From Algiphilus sp022763315 (GTDB lineage Bacteria; Pseudomonadota; Gammaproteobacteria; Nevskiales; Nevskiaceae), in the NCBI RefSeq assembly GCF_965249985.1, contig NZ_OZ252280.1: a stretch of DNA of 64,000 nt. One strand, 5' to 3'. Each line of letters starts with the position of its first letter. Position 1 is the first letter of the stretch. The position numbers were made by a program, and so were the translations under genes. Positions 44,615 to 52,801 of the stretch are shown piece by piece. The notes below the pieces were generated by a model. The model did no database searches. It was not told the DNA's origin and saw only the letters and a program-made list of their open reading frames with translations.

Positions 44615-45448
44615 CTACTGCATAAACCACCGGGTCAAAGTCTCGTTAACCCAATCGGGCTGCTCCAACGGGATCCAATGCCCGCCACGGATCATCTCTG
44701 CTTTCCAGCGCCCGTCGATCCATTGCCCTGAATTCTTCATCTGAGAGGATACGAGAAACGCGTCTGCTTCACTGAAAACACCGAGCGTGTCTGCCTTGAT
44801 GCGTGGTTGCGGCTTAAGCAATACAGTCGGCAAGCTGGCTCGATAGATGCGCAGGGCTGCGGTCAGTCTCCCCGGAGCAGAGAGTCTTGAGATGACGGAT
44901 TCAATATCCGGGTGGCTGCGAAAGACGTGCCTAAAGCTAAGGCGCCCGTCCCCCATGAGTAGCGTTTCCGCGATGCCTGCAAATAGGAAGAAAACGATGT
45001 ACCAGGCTTTCAGCTTTTGATCCATGCCGGCGCGTGCATAGGCCATCGGATGCCCCACCGACAGCACGCACAGCTTCCGTACGCGAGACGGGAAATGCCC
45101 CGCTACCAGCCAGGCAATCGCTGCACCCCAATCATGCCCAACAAGATGAGCCTGCTTGATACCGAGTTCATCCAGCAACGCGATATTGTCGCCGGCGATG
45201 CATGTGGCGTTGTAATGCGTAAGCCGCGGCGCCATCACCGACTCGCCACATCCCAAGGTATCGGAGGCGATGCAGCGATAGCCCTGTGCATGCAGACGTT
45301 CCATCTGGGGAAGCCACATTTCCGCAGTATCGGGGAACCCGTGAATGAAGAGGATGACCGGTCGGTCCAGATCACCAGGCGCGGAATCAAGATATGACAA
45401 GCGGAAGCCGCGGCTGGTGAACCAGCCGCGGTGCATTGCTTTATCCAT
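44615..45448 (-). CDS. Alpha/beta hydrolase, epoxide-hydrolase-like
   Basis: 277 aa. Oxyanion motif HGFPD (36-40), nucleophile elbow VGHDWGAA with Asp106 rather than Ser, and a C-terminal GGHWIPLEQPDW with the catalytic His. An Asp nucleophile with HGFPD and GHDWG is the epoxide hydrolase/haloalkane dehalogenase signature. A second acidic residue (FSEADAF) precedes the His. First of three minus-strand genes in the segment bracketed by the Sua5 repeat; base composition is more AT-rich than the flanks. Confidence 0.82.
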   Translation of the reverse strand: MDKAMHRGWFTSRGFRLSYLDSAPGDLDRPVILFIHGFPDTAEMWLPQMERLHAQGYRCIASDTLGCGESVMAPRLTHYNATCIAGDNIALLDELGIKQAHLVGHDWGAAIAWLVAGHFPSRVRKLCVLSVGHPMAYARAGMDQKLKAWYIVFFLFAGIAETLLMGDGRLSFRHVFRSHPDIESVISRLSAPGRLTAALRIYRASLPTVLLKPQPRIKADTLGVFSEADAFLVSSQMKNSGQWIDGRWKAEMIRGGHWIPLEQPDWVNETLTRWFMQ

Positions 45449-45460
45449 GTCTACGAGCCA

Positions 45461-46216
45461 CTACCGGGCCGTGAATCCGCCATCAACCACGATTTCCGAG
45501 CCCGTCATGTAGCGCGAGGCATCGGATGCCAAGAACGCCATGACCTCAGCGATGTCATCGGGCTCGCCGATGCGACCCATAGGGGTCTGACCGACTGTAC
45601 GTGCGCCATAGGCATCGGCCACATCATCGGGCATTGCGCCAGTTGCCGAAGCGACCATGGGTGTAGACACAAAGCCCGGGTGGATGGAATTGACGCGTAC
45701 GCCGGTCTTGCGGTCGGCACAATCCAGCGCAATTGCTTTGGTCATGGTGCGTACGCCGCCCTTTGTCGCCGAATAAGCAATGCTGAATTGGTCAGCAACC
45801 TGCCCGAACACGGAGGACACATTGATGATCGAGCCCCCGCCGCACTTGCTCATCAACGGAACGGCAGCCTGACAGCCCAGAAAAACGCCGGCGAGATTGA
45901 TTGCCAGCATCCGGTTGAAACGCTCAAGCGTCTCGGTTTCCAGCGTGCCTCCTGCCGCGATACCAGCGTTGTTGATCAGAATATCCAATCCGCCTGCCTG
46001 ATCCTCAACTTCGGCCATGCAAGCCGCCCAGTCATCGGGAGACGTCACATCAAGGCGAACGAATGCACCGCCGATGTCCGCTGCCTGTGTCCGGCCCAAA
46101 TCTTCCTGGAGGTCGCCAATAAAGACGCGAGCGCCCTGTTTCGCCATGATTGTTGCTGCCGCCGCGCCAATGCCGGATGCGCCGCCAGTCACTAATGCCA
46201 CTTTATCCGTGAGCAT
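45461..46216 (-). CDS. Short-chain dehydrogenase/reductase
   Basis: 251 aa from the ATG at 46216 with GGAGGG upstream. Cofactor motif TGGASGIG (10-17), Asp after beta-2 (FIGDLQ), suggesting NAD(H), NNAG, Ser in INVSS, catalytic YSATK, and ending in GSEIVVDGGFTAR. Classical SDR oxidising or reducing an alcohol/ketone. 12 bp from the hydrolase gene and 10 bp from the cupin gene, so one operon. Confidence 0.9.
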   Translation of the reverse strand: MLTDKVALVTGGASGIGAAAATIMAKQGARVFIGDLQEDLGRTQAADIGGAFVRLDVTSPDDWAACMAEVEDQAGGLDILINNAGIAAGGTLETETLERFNRMLAINLAGVFLGCQAAVPLMSKCGGGSIINVSSVFGQVADQFSIAYSATKGGVRTMTKAIALDCADRKTGVRVNSIHPGFVSTPMVASATGAMPDDVADAYGARTVGQTPMGRIGEPDDIAEVMAFLASDASRYMTGSEIVVDGGFTAR

Positions 46217-46226
46217 TTCACCCTCC

Positions 46227-46739
46227 CTATGCGTCCGTGAAGCCGGCTTTCGCCTTGGGCTTGATGTAGCGGGGCGATTGACCCGCAGCCTTGGCGCATT
46301 CGTTGATGACCTGCTCGATCCAGCCGGCATCCATTACATTGATGAATTCGCCGTTCTCGTCAAAATTGATGTTGGCGCCCTGAACCACCATGAATCCCAC
46401 GGCGGGCTCTTTGGCGTCGGCGGGTACGGCAAAGGTGTGCACAGATCCACCCGGCTCGTACAGGTAGCTGCCCGGCTTTTGAACGTCTTCGACATGTTCC
46501 AGGTAATACCACTCCCCGGACAACTGATAGAAGTGCACGGTACCGGTATGGAAATGCATCGGCACCTGTGTTCCCGGCGCAAACTCTGCCTTGATGACCC
46601 ACACCCCATTTTCAGAGTCGAGAAATAGCGGCCAGGCTTTCACACCAGGGAGAACCGCTCCGATATCTACGGGCTCGACGTCGCTCGTGTGTAGGCACAG
46701 CAGGCGATCTTGACGATTGATGGGCTTGGGTATGGACAT
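46227..46739 (-). CDS. Cupin dioxygenase, 2,4'-dihydroxyacetophenone dioxygenase-like
   Basis: 170 aa single cupin. Metal motif VPMHFHTGTVHFYQLSGEWYYLE and second motif YEPGGSVHTFAVP supply the His ligands. It resembles the ChrR-cupin group with 2,4'-dihydroxyacetophenone dioxygenase and acetylacetone-cleaving enzyme, non-haem Fe enzymes that cleave C-C bonds next to a ketone. With the SDR and hydrolase it suggests a small catabolic pathway. Promoter-proximal gene of the operon, divergent from the AraC gene. Confidence 0.75.
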   Translation of the reverse strand: MSIPKPINRQDRLLCLHTSDVEPVDIGAVLPGVKAWPLFLDSENGVWVIKAEFAPGTQVPMHFHTGTVHFYQLSGEWYYLEHVEDVQKPGSYLYEPGGSVHTFAVPADAKEPAVGFMVVQGANINFDENGEFINVMDAGWIEQVINECAKAAGQSPRYIKPKAKAGFTDA

Positions 46740-46805
46740 GGCGTGTCTCCTCTTTCGCTATGTAATGAGAGCTAGCAGTCTGAGAGGCAGCGTTGCCCTT
46801 TACAA

Positions 46806-46840
46806 TGATCTCACGCGCCAATAGAGTGATCTCACGCGCC
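46806..46840. promoter_or_regulatory. Tandem AraC-type operator between cupin operon and araC gene
   Basis: TGATCTCACGCGCC occurs twice without mismatch (46806-46819 and 46827-46840) at a 21-bp period, right before the araC start and facing the divergent cupin operon. Likely binding site of that regulator. Confidence 0.7.
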
Positions 46841-46846
46841 TGTTGA

Positions 46847-47866
46847 ATGACACCTGTGAACACCTATATCCGGGCAGGAAGCCTAGAAAACTTCCAGGAA
46901 TTGATACAACGATTGGGCCACGACCCCGCTTTGGCGCTCTCTGCATCGGAGTTGTCCGTATCCGATCTGTCCGACCCAGAACACCACATTTCCTATGAGC
47001 GTGTACTTCGCGCGATCGAATATCCAGCAACTGAGCTAGGGATCCTCGACTTCGGGCTCCAGCTCGCCAACGAGCAAACCCTCAATTTTCTGGGCCCCAT
47101 CTTCCTTGCGATCCAGGCCGCACCGAATGTGCACGAAGCCCTGGTCATGACCGCGGATTACATCCACTTCCATACGCTGGGCGCGACCATTGAAGTAGAG
47201 CCAGATGACAGCCGAACCCTTGAACGGGCGAGATTGATCATCCCGATTGCGGACCGGATCAAGTCAAAACAGGCCATTGAGCATGCGGTGGCTCACCTTT
47301 CCAAAGTGGTCACTGTGGTTTCTCAGGGTATGGTCAAACCCAAGGCGATTTGTTTCCGGCATTCCCCGATCAGCGAGCCCTTACGCTACCGCGCGTTTCT
47401 TGGTCAGGTGCCGCAATTTGAAGTAGGTTTCGACGGCATCAAACTGGATGTACAAGCCAGCCGTCAGGCGCTCCCCAAACGCGATCCCTTGCTGTTGCGG
47501 ACCATCCAGCGGTATCTGGATGGCGTTGTTCCTCCTCGGCATCTCTCGATTGATCAACAGCTTAAGGATGTCTTGCTCAACCTCATGCCGTTCCGGTTCG
47601 TCGACATGTGGGGCGCCGCCGCAACGCTTCGTATCAATCCGCGCACGATGCAGCGCAGACTGAAATCGCAGGGGACTAGCTTTGAGGGAGTCCGCGATGC
47701 GGCGCGAAGGGAACTCGCCAGGGAGTATCTCCAAGAGACAAGCGTGTCGATTTCGCAAATTGCGCACATGTTGGGCTACTCAGATGCGGCCGTATTGCAC
47801 CGAAGCTGCAAGCGCTGGTTTGGACGCACACCCTTGGCTATTCGGAAAGACAGAAATGCGTCATAG
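46847..47866 (+). CDS. AraC-family regulator (OruR/ArgR-like layout)
   Basis: 339 aa. N-terminal Arabinose_bd-type domain (about 15-200) and C-terminal AraC HTH (MWGAAATLRINPRTMQRRL and VSISQIAHMLGYSDAAVLHRSCKRWFGRTPLAIRK). Divergent from the cupin-SDR-hydrolase operon it probably activates. No strong Shine-Dalgarno site precedes the ATG at 46847; a GTG three codons later is possible. AT-richer than the host genes, supporting acquisition with its operon. Confidence 0.87.
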   Translation: MTPVNTYIRAGSLENFQELIQRLGHDPALALSASELSVSDLSDPEHHISYERVLRAIEYPATELGILDFGLQLANEQTLNFLGPIFLAIQAAPNVHEALVMTADYIHFHTLGATIEVEPDDSRTLERARLIIPIADRIKSKQAIEHAVAHLSKVVTVVSQGMVKPKAICFRHSPISEPLRYRAFLGQVPQFEVGFDGIKLDVQASRQALPKRDPLLLRTIQRYLDGVVPPRHLSIDQQLKDVLLNLMPFRFVDMWGAAATLRINPRTMQRRLKSQGTSFEGVRDAARRELAREYLQETSVSISQIAHMLGYSDAAVLHRSCKRWFGRTPLAIRKDRNAS

Positions 47867-47970
47867 GTTTTCGCCCGCACTAAGTATCAGGTCAACAGTT
47901 GGAGCACGGCGTCCGCCAGAGGCGTTCCATTCAGCTCGGAACGTGAGCACGGCCGGGATTCATGCAGCGA

Positions 47971-48981
47971 CTAAAGCGCACCTGTAGTTCCAGATATTGG
48001 CGGTCTTGGTGTGGAAGCTTTTTGCAACCGGTCTGAAATCGCCTCCCAGCCCGCCGTATCCGGTGGGCGTTCCACCAGAATGCGGTCCGGGCAAGCCGCA
48101 TCCGCCTGCCGCAACGCCGAATACAGTGCCTGTGCAAAAGGCGCTGGCTGATCCGGCATCTCGATCCAGGCTGCGTGCGATGCCGCGATTCGCGCCCCGC
48201 GCCAGGCCAAAACCGCGATGGATTCACCCGCCGCGATGCAGGCCTCGGCCCGCTCCGCAAGCGCATCCACGGTCACCAGTTCGACAACGGCACGCGGGGC
48301 GTAATGCGATGCCAAACGGCCCGACGCGCGCGGGCCTTGTTGGTCCCCCACTCGCTCCAGCGGTTCATTGAGGAACGCCTCGATGGCCTCAATGGCAATC
48401 ATGCCGTGCCGCAGCAGTGCAGGCCGGGCACCGCTCAAATCGATGATGGTGGACTCCACCCCCACCCTGCACGGCCCGCCATCCACCACGGCGGCCACTT
48501 CCGAATCGCCGAACTCCGTGAGCACATGCGCAGCCGTGGTGGGACTGACATGGCCGAAGCGATTGGCGGAGGGTGCCGCCAGTGCGCCACCGAACGCACG
48601 CAGCAAGTCCAAGGCCACCGGGTTGCCCGGCACCCGCAGCCCCACCGTATCCTGACCGCCGGTCACGGCATCGGACACGCCATCGGCACGCCGGAGCACC
48701 AGTGTCAGCGGACCGGGCCAGAAGGCCTCGGCAAGCTGATGTGCGGATTCCGGCACGTGGCTGGCCCACCGAGGCAGGGCGTCGGCCGAGGCCATGTGCA
48801 CGATCACCGGATGGTCCGCCGGCCGCCCCTTGGCGCGGAAGATGGACGCCACGGCCTCGGGATTGGCGGCATCCCCACCCAGCCCATAGACGGTCTCCGT
48901 GGGGAAGGCCACCAACTGGCCGTCCCGCAGCAGGCGAGCGGCGTGCGCAAGACTGGTGGAATCGGCGCCAAGCTGAATCAT
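47971..48981 (-). CDS. L-threonylcarbamoyladenylate synthase (Sua5 type)
   Basis: 336 aa. N-terminal YrdC domain: GQLVAFPTETVYGLGGDAANPEAVASIFRAKGRPADHPVIVH, with PSANRFGHVSPTTAAHV, then the C-terminal Sua5 domain. It makes threonylcarbamoyl-AMP for the t6A37 tRNA modification. Its 3' half is a diverged direct copy of the fragment at 44113-44590. The C terminus differs from that fragment (STPRPPISGTTGAL versus AAPR), so the present end was joined to different DNA. Confidence 0.92.
   Translation of the reverse strand: MIQLGADSTSLAHAARLLRDGQLVAFPTETVYGLGGDAANPEAVASIFRAKGRPADHPVIVHMASADALPRWASHVPESAHQLAEAFWPGPLTLVLRRADGVSDAVTGGQDTVGLRVPGNPVALDLLRAFGGALAAPSANRFGHVSPTTAAHVLTEFGDSEVAAVVDGGPCRVGVESTIIDLSGARPALLRHGMIAIEAIEAFLNEPLERVGDQQGPRASGRLASHYAPRAVVELVTVDALAERAEACIAAGESIAVLAWRGARIAASHAAWIEMPDQPAPFAQALYSALRQADAACPDRILVERPPDTAGWEAISDRLQKASTPRPPISGTTGAL
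48001..48478 (-). repeat. Direct repeat arm inside the intact Sua5 gene
   Basis: Partner of 44113-44590, same orientation, constant offset of 3888 bp, no indels. The two arms bracket the epoxide-hydrolase/SDR/cupin/AraC segment. Confidence 0.85.
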
Positions 48982-49157
48982 GGTGGAGGCAGGCTGTAAC
49001 GGGCGGAAATCATACCCTTCACATGCGCCTAAGCCGGTACCGGCACCGCGCCCCTAAAACCGTACCGCGTTCCCCATTGCGCTTTGACGCTTCACGCGCG
49101 GTGCCGCCCAATCAGGGCCTTGATCGCCCAACGGACACCCGCCCCTGTCCCGCAGCA

Positions 49158-49904
49158 TCAGCCCAAGGCTTCAGCGCGCGGTGTCACTGCCCCGCTGCGC
49201 GGCGTGCGGGAGATCACTGCATCCAGCAGCAGCCAGATCGCAGGCCCGATAAAGACCAATGACCAGGCCACCTGCTCCAGCAGCGCATTCCGGGGCAGTC
49301 CCAAGGCATTCATCGGGAAGAAAAGGAACACGGACACAAAAGTCAGCAGCGAAGCGCCATCGACCGCGATCTTGGACCGCACGATGCGATAGGTGGGGTC
49401 ATCCCTCCGACTCAGAAGCAGACGAAATCCATGAAGCCCGGTGACAAAGCCGGCAATGCCACCCACCACATACAAGCCCGGCACATCAAACTGCGCCAGC
49501 GTCAGATTCCCCCATGCACCGCCCGTGGCAGCCCACAGCGTGTGGTGTATGCCAAGCACCACATGGAAGCCGCCCAATATCCGCGCCCGCGTGCAGATGG
49601 CAGGCCCCGTCGGAGAGGACAAAGGCCCCCGGCGCCAAGTCACCAGCAAACCCGCTGTCGTTGCCACCGTTCCGAGTACGCCATACATCAAGAGGTAGCC
49701 CACTTCCCACGCGGGCGCCAGGGACTCCACACGCCGCGGATACTGCGCACCCACCCCGCCGAACATCTCCTCCCAGCCGGGCAGAAAGGCAAGTCCGACT
49801 GTTTTCCAGATGAGCGTGACGACAGCGAGCACCACGCATGCAATCGCCAGCGGAACTTCGGCCCAAGGGGCGAACAGCCGATATTGCGGCAGTGTGTCGT
49901 TCAT
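49158..49904 (-). CDS. Polytopic membrane protein of unknown function
   Basis: 248 aa with about seven hydrophobic segments, for example VPLAIACVVLAVVTLIWKTVGLAF, AWEVGYLLMYGVLGTVATTAGLLV and LLTFVSVFLFFPMNALG. Not recognised. A segment with several His/Trp residues (LGGFHVVLGIHHTLWAATGGAWG) could sit in the membrane. It lies alone between the Sua5 gene and the higA-like gene. Confidence 0.6.
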   Translation of the reverse strand: MNDTLPQYRLFAPWAEVPLAIACVVLAVVTLIWKTVGLAFLPGWEEMFGGVGAQYPRRVESLAPAWEVGYLLMYGVLGTVATTAGLLVTWRRGPLSSPTGPAICTRARILGGFHVVLGIHHTLWAATGGAWGNLTLAQFDVPGLYVVGGIAGFVTGLHGFRLLLSRRDDPTYRIVRSKIAVDGASLLTFVSVFLFFPMNALGLPRNALLEQVAWSLVFIGPAIWLLLDAVISRTPRSGAVTPRAEALG

Positions 49905-50009
49905 CCCAATCTTTCTCGGCTGTGTGCCCTTTGCGGGTACAAAGGCTACTACGCGCGTATCGGTGAGATGTTAGTCAGCACAACGAACCGCCCAAGCCAA
50001 CTGGCGTAG

Positions 50010-50108
50010 GCTGAAAGTTGGTCATTCTGGTTGATTGGCAACTGGCTGGTAACCTTCGCGTTTCGCGATGGCCACGCCTACGTACTGGACTATGAGGACT
50101 ATCACTGA
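50010..50108 (+). pseudogene. Remnant of a HigB/RelE-type toxin gene
   Basis: After a TAG at 50007 the frame reads NWLVTFAFRDGHAYVLDYEDYH and stops in the TGATG overlap with the antitoxin gene. This is the conserved C-terminal tail of HigB/RelE toxins (NWRVTF...DYEDYH form). The first two thirds, with the catalytic core, are missing, so no toxin is made. Confidence 0.7.
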
Positions 50109-50401
50109 TGGCTATGCACGATCCCCCGCACCCGGGTGAGTTCATCCGCGAGGTATACATGGAGCCCTTTGAAATCACCGGCCGGCAGCTTGCTGCCAAG
50201 CTCGGGGTTTCCCCGTCTACGCTGAACCGTGTCCTGAACGGAAGCAGTGGCCTCAGTTCTGAAATGGCACTGCGCCTCTCGAAGGCACTCGGTCGCAGTC
50301 CGGAGAGCTGGCTCACGATGCAGGACAACCATGACCTATGGAAGGCCCGGCAAACCGTTAACTTGGACGGGGTGGAAAAGGTCGAGTTTCGCGCGGCATG
50401 A
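50108..50401 (+). CDS. higA: HigA-family antitoxin (orphan)
   Basis: 97 aa, XRE-type HTH. HPGEFIREVYMEPFEITGRQLAAKLGVSPSTLNRVLNGSSGLSSEMALRLSKALGRSPESWLTMQDNHDLW is the full HigA pattern. It follows only the tail of a toxin gene. It may persist as a DNA-binding repressor or as protection against a related toxin. Confidence 0.87.
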   Translation: MAMHDPPHPGEFIREVYMEPFEITGRQLAAKLGVSPSTLNRVLNGSSGLSSEMALRLSKALGRSPESWLTMQDNHDLWKARQTVNLDGVEKVEFRAA

Positions 50402-50599
50402 CGGCTCGGGAGGTTAGGTGACTGGCTTACAACGATCCATCAAGTCGTGCCACTAAGCGTCAATGCCTGAGCTTGCTTTGGCTTTGAAACCTTTTCGGCG
50501 AGGGCCGGCCCTGGTGTGCGGGCAAATGGGGGCAGCACGCGTGGTGGAACAAGTGATGTGTCACCGTAATCCCGTGGAACCTGCGAAGAGAGGCACGCG

Positions 50600-51610
50600 A
50601 TGAGCACAACATGGACGCAGGCACTGGGGCTGCGCTGGCCGGTTGTCCAGGCGGCGCTGGGCGGAGGAATATCGACAGCCGATCTGGCAATCGCGGTATC
50701 GCGCGCCGGCGGACTCGGCACGATCGGCTTGATGCCGGAAACCCAATTCGCGGACGAGATCAAGCGTGCCCAAAGAGAACTGGACGGATTGCCGTTCGCC
50801 GCCAATCTGCTCATGCCACTGCTGCGGCGCGGGCACTTACGCGCCTGCATCGAACAGCGCGTACCGGTGGTTTCAGTCTTCTTCGGCCACGACGCCGCGA
50901 TCCTGCGCGAGCTGAAGGAAGCCGGTTGCTACGTGATCTATCAGGTGGGCGATATCGCTGAAGCCGACACTGTGCTCCGCGACGGTGCTGACGCGCTGAT
51001 CGTGCAAGGCAACGAGGCTGGCGGCCATGTGCGTTCGACCCAGCCCCTGGCAGCGTTGTTGCCGGCCGTGCGCCACCGGCACCCCGAAGTGCCAATACTC
51101 GCCGCGGGAGGAATCTTCGACGCAGCCTCCGTCTCCCGCGCTCGCGCGATGGGCGCGGATGGCGTGGCAGCGGGAACGCGCTTCCTGCTCACCCCGGAAA
51201 GCAACGCCCACGACGACTACAAGCAGGCCCTCCTCGAAGCCCGCGAGACCCTGCTCACCGACCTCTTCGGATTCGGTTGGAACGCCCCACACCGCGTAGT
51301 GCCCAATGCCGCCACCCGAAGCTGGTGCCGCAAGGACGCCCAGGCGCCGCGCTGGCTCTCCGGCATGAACAGCCTGTTCGAGGCGCCGAGCCGCCTGCTA
51401 CCGCTCCGTGCCGGAGAAACGCTCATCCGTTGGGAACGCCCAAGCCTGCCATTCTTTGGGCCGTTCCCCCTGACCCGGCAGATGCCAGCGGACCGCCGCG
51501 AAGTGGCCCCACTCTACGCCGGCGCGTGCGTGGCAGAGATGACCGAACTGCGCCCCGCAGCAGACGTTGTGCGTGAGCTAGGTGAGGCATTCGCAAACGC
51601 AGGCGCCTAA
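50600..51610 (+). CDS. Nitronate monooxygenase (2-nitropropane dioxygenase family)
   Basis: 336 aa, FMN TIM barrel. LRWPVVQAALGGGISTADLAIAVSRAGGLGTIG at the N terminus, the phosphate-binding parts EAGGHV and ILAAGGIFDAASV, and GADGVAAGTRFLLTPES. Oxidises alkyl nitronates such as propionate-3-nitronate. Oriented opposite to the integron cassettes, so not itself a typical cassette of that array. Confidence 0.88.
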   Translation: MSTTWTQALGLRWPVVQAALGGGISTADLAIAVSRAGGLGTIGLMPETQFADEIKRAQRELDGLPFAANLLMPLLRRGHLRACIEQRVPVVSVFFGHDAAILRELKEAGCYVIYQVGDIAEADTVLRDGADALIVQGNEAGGHVRSTQPLAALLPAVRHRHPEVPILAAGGIFDAASVSRARAMGADGVAAGTRFLLTPESNAHDDYKQALLEARETLLTDLFGFGWNAPHRVVPNAATRSWCRKDAQAPRWLSGMNSLFEAPSRLLPLRAGETLIRWERPSLPFFGPFPLTRQMPADRREVAPLYAGACVAEMTELRPAADVVRELGEAFANAGA

Positions 51611-51741
51611 GCGCCCAACCCACGCCCTCTGCGGGGCTTAGCGGTATTGCAGTGATACGTTATTCAACACACCCAACTATCCCGGATTTGCGGGCACACT
51701 GCTCAGCTTGTTCTGGTTGGCAACGGTTCACTGTAATTCCT

Positions 51742-51760
51742 GAAACCGTGGTCTGTCCCC
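51742..51760 (-). repeat. Left copy of inverted repeat flanking the integron
   Basis: GAAACCGTGGTCTGTCCCC on the plus strand; it pairs (18 of 19) with the inverted copy at 56810-56828. Similar short motifs occur near REP-type or small transposase elements in other genomes, from memory, unverified. Confidence 0.5.
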
Positions 51761-51853
51761 TATAGCCCCAGTGCAGATATCGCGTTCTGATAGCGCTTTT
51801 TTATTCGTCATCCGGTAGCCGGGTTCCTGTGGCTGTTGAGGGCTGGGATGGGC

Positions 51854-51924
51854 ATATAACGCCAGGCTTTGCGGCGGGCCGAAGCGACAGCGTAGGTGCG
51901 TCCGACAACAGCCCTTTGTTATGT
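51854..51924 (-). repeat. attC site of cassette 3
   Basis: Read on the minus strand it starts with the inverse core site ACATAAC, 11 bp after the methylase stop, and ends with the core GTTATAT, 71 bp. The inverse core matches in complement the first bases of its own cassette (CACATAAC against GTTATGTG). Internal pairing is weaker than in the other two sites. Confidence 0.55.
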
Positions 51925-51934
51925 GACTTGGTCA

Positions 51935-52801
51935 TTAAGCAGCGGTTGACCTACTCGCAACAACTCTTTCAGGGATAACCAATGAATCACCGTAGATCAT
52001 TAACTCTGAACCCGTGAATCTTTTGTTTGCTGAGTAATGTAAGTTAAATATTTCTTGGCGTCTATTTTCGTACAAGCGTCTTACAAGCTCATGATTATCA
52101 TACGTCATCATCCAGTTATGAGAAACATTCGATTGAACAAGATCAGCAATTATTTTATGGTCTTTTCCGCAGTAATTATTCTCGTATAATCCACCCCCTT
52201 TCACACAATATGGAGGATCAAAATAGACGAGAGACTTTTCACTAATACCAGGGAGCTCACTCAAAATAAAGTCCGCTGCGTCCATAGAACAAACCTTAAT
52301 TCGAGAACGGTATCTGCCAATGCTTTCTATCCGTGCAATCAGATTTCCCTTATTAAATCTAGCATCCATCTTCCATTTCCCTGCCTGCGAAACACCTCCA
52401 ATTAATCCACCATTAATTATCCCCGACCGATTCACCCTATTAAGATAAAAAGTGCTGAAGCCCAAATTCAATAATGACGCAGACGAGTCATTTTGCACAT
52501 CCTTCTGCTTATACCACTCATCCACGGTGATAGGTACTTCTCTAATGCGGTCACAAAACTCAATATTGTGATCCAAAATACTTTTCCAGAATGCATAAAT
52601 CGATTTATTCAAATCGTTAATGACCACGCTGCGAACATGTTCCGAAAAAAGAAGGGAGATGGCGATCCCAGCTCCGCCTGCATAGGGCTCAATATATACG
52701 CCATCATTCAATGAGTTTAGTTCAATAATTTTCGAAACATGACGTGTTAAACGCCCTTTCCCACCCGGATAGCGCAAAGGTGTATTAAAAATACTAGACA
52801 T
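51935..52801 (-). CDS. DNA adenine methylase, Dam/D12 class (integron cassette 3, gene 2)
   Basis: 288 aa. Motif order of D12-class N6-adenine methyltransferases: TPLRYPGGKGRLTRHV near the N terminus, YIEPYAGGAGIAISLLF (SAM site), and the catalytic motif DPPYCVKGGGLYENNYC. Its ATG overlaps the ParB-like stop as TGATG, so translation is coupled. AT-rich. It may methylate sites that the ParB-like partner recognises; recognition sequence unknown. Confidence 0.88.
   Translation of the reverse strand: MSSIFNTPLRYPGGKGRLTRHVSKIIELNSLNDGVYIEPYAGGAGIAISLLFSEHVRSVVINDLNKSIYAFWKSILDHNIEFCDRIREVPITVDEWYKQKDVQNDSSASLLNLGFSTFYLNRVNRSGIINGGLIGGVSQAGKWKMDARFNKGNLIARIESIGRYRSRIKVCSMDAADFILSELPGISEKSLVYFDPPYCVKGGGLYENNYCGKDHKIIADLVQSNVSHNWMMTYDNHELVRRLYENRRQEIFNLHYSANKRFTGSELMIYGDSLVIPERVVASRSTAA

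Larger units (their letters stand above)
51611..51934. other. Non-coding stretch at the distal end of the integron
   Basis: No ORF with coding character. It contains the left copy of an inverted repeat (51742-51760) and the last attC (51854-51924). The region 51861-51742 after the last core site may be the debris of a further cassette. Confidence 0.6.

Noticed and set aside
50413..50419. GTTAGGT core-like site after higA, possibly another attC
   Set aside because: No inverse core and no internal palindrome within 150 bp; a 7-bp core alone is expected by chance.
50600..51610. Nitronate monooxygenase as a fourth integron cassette
   Set aside because: It runs on the opposite strand, is GC-rich like the host, and has no core site on its far side.
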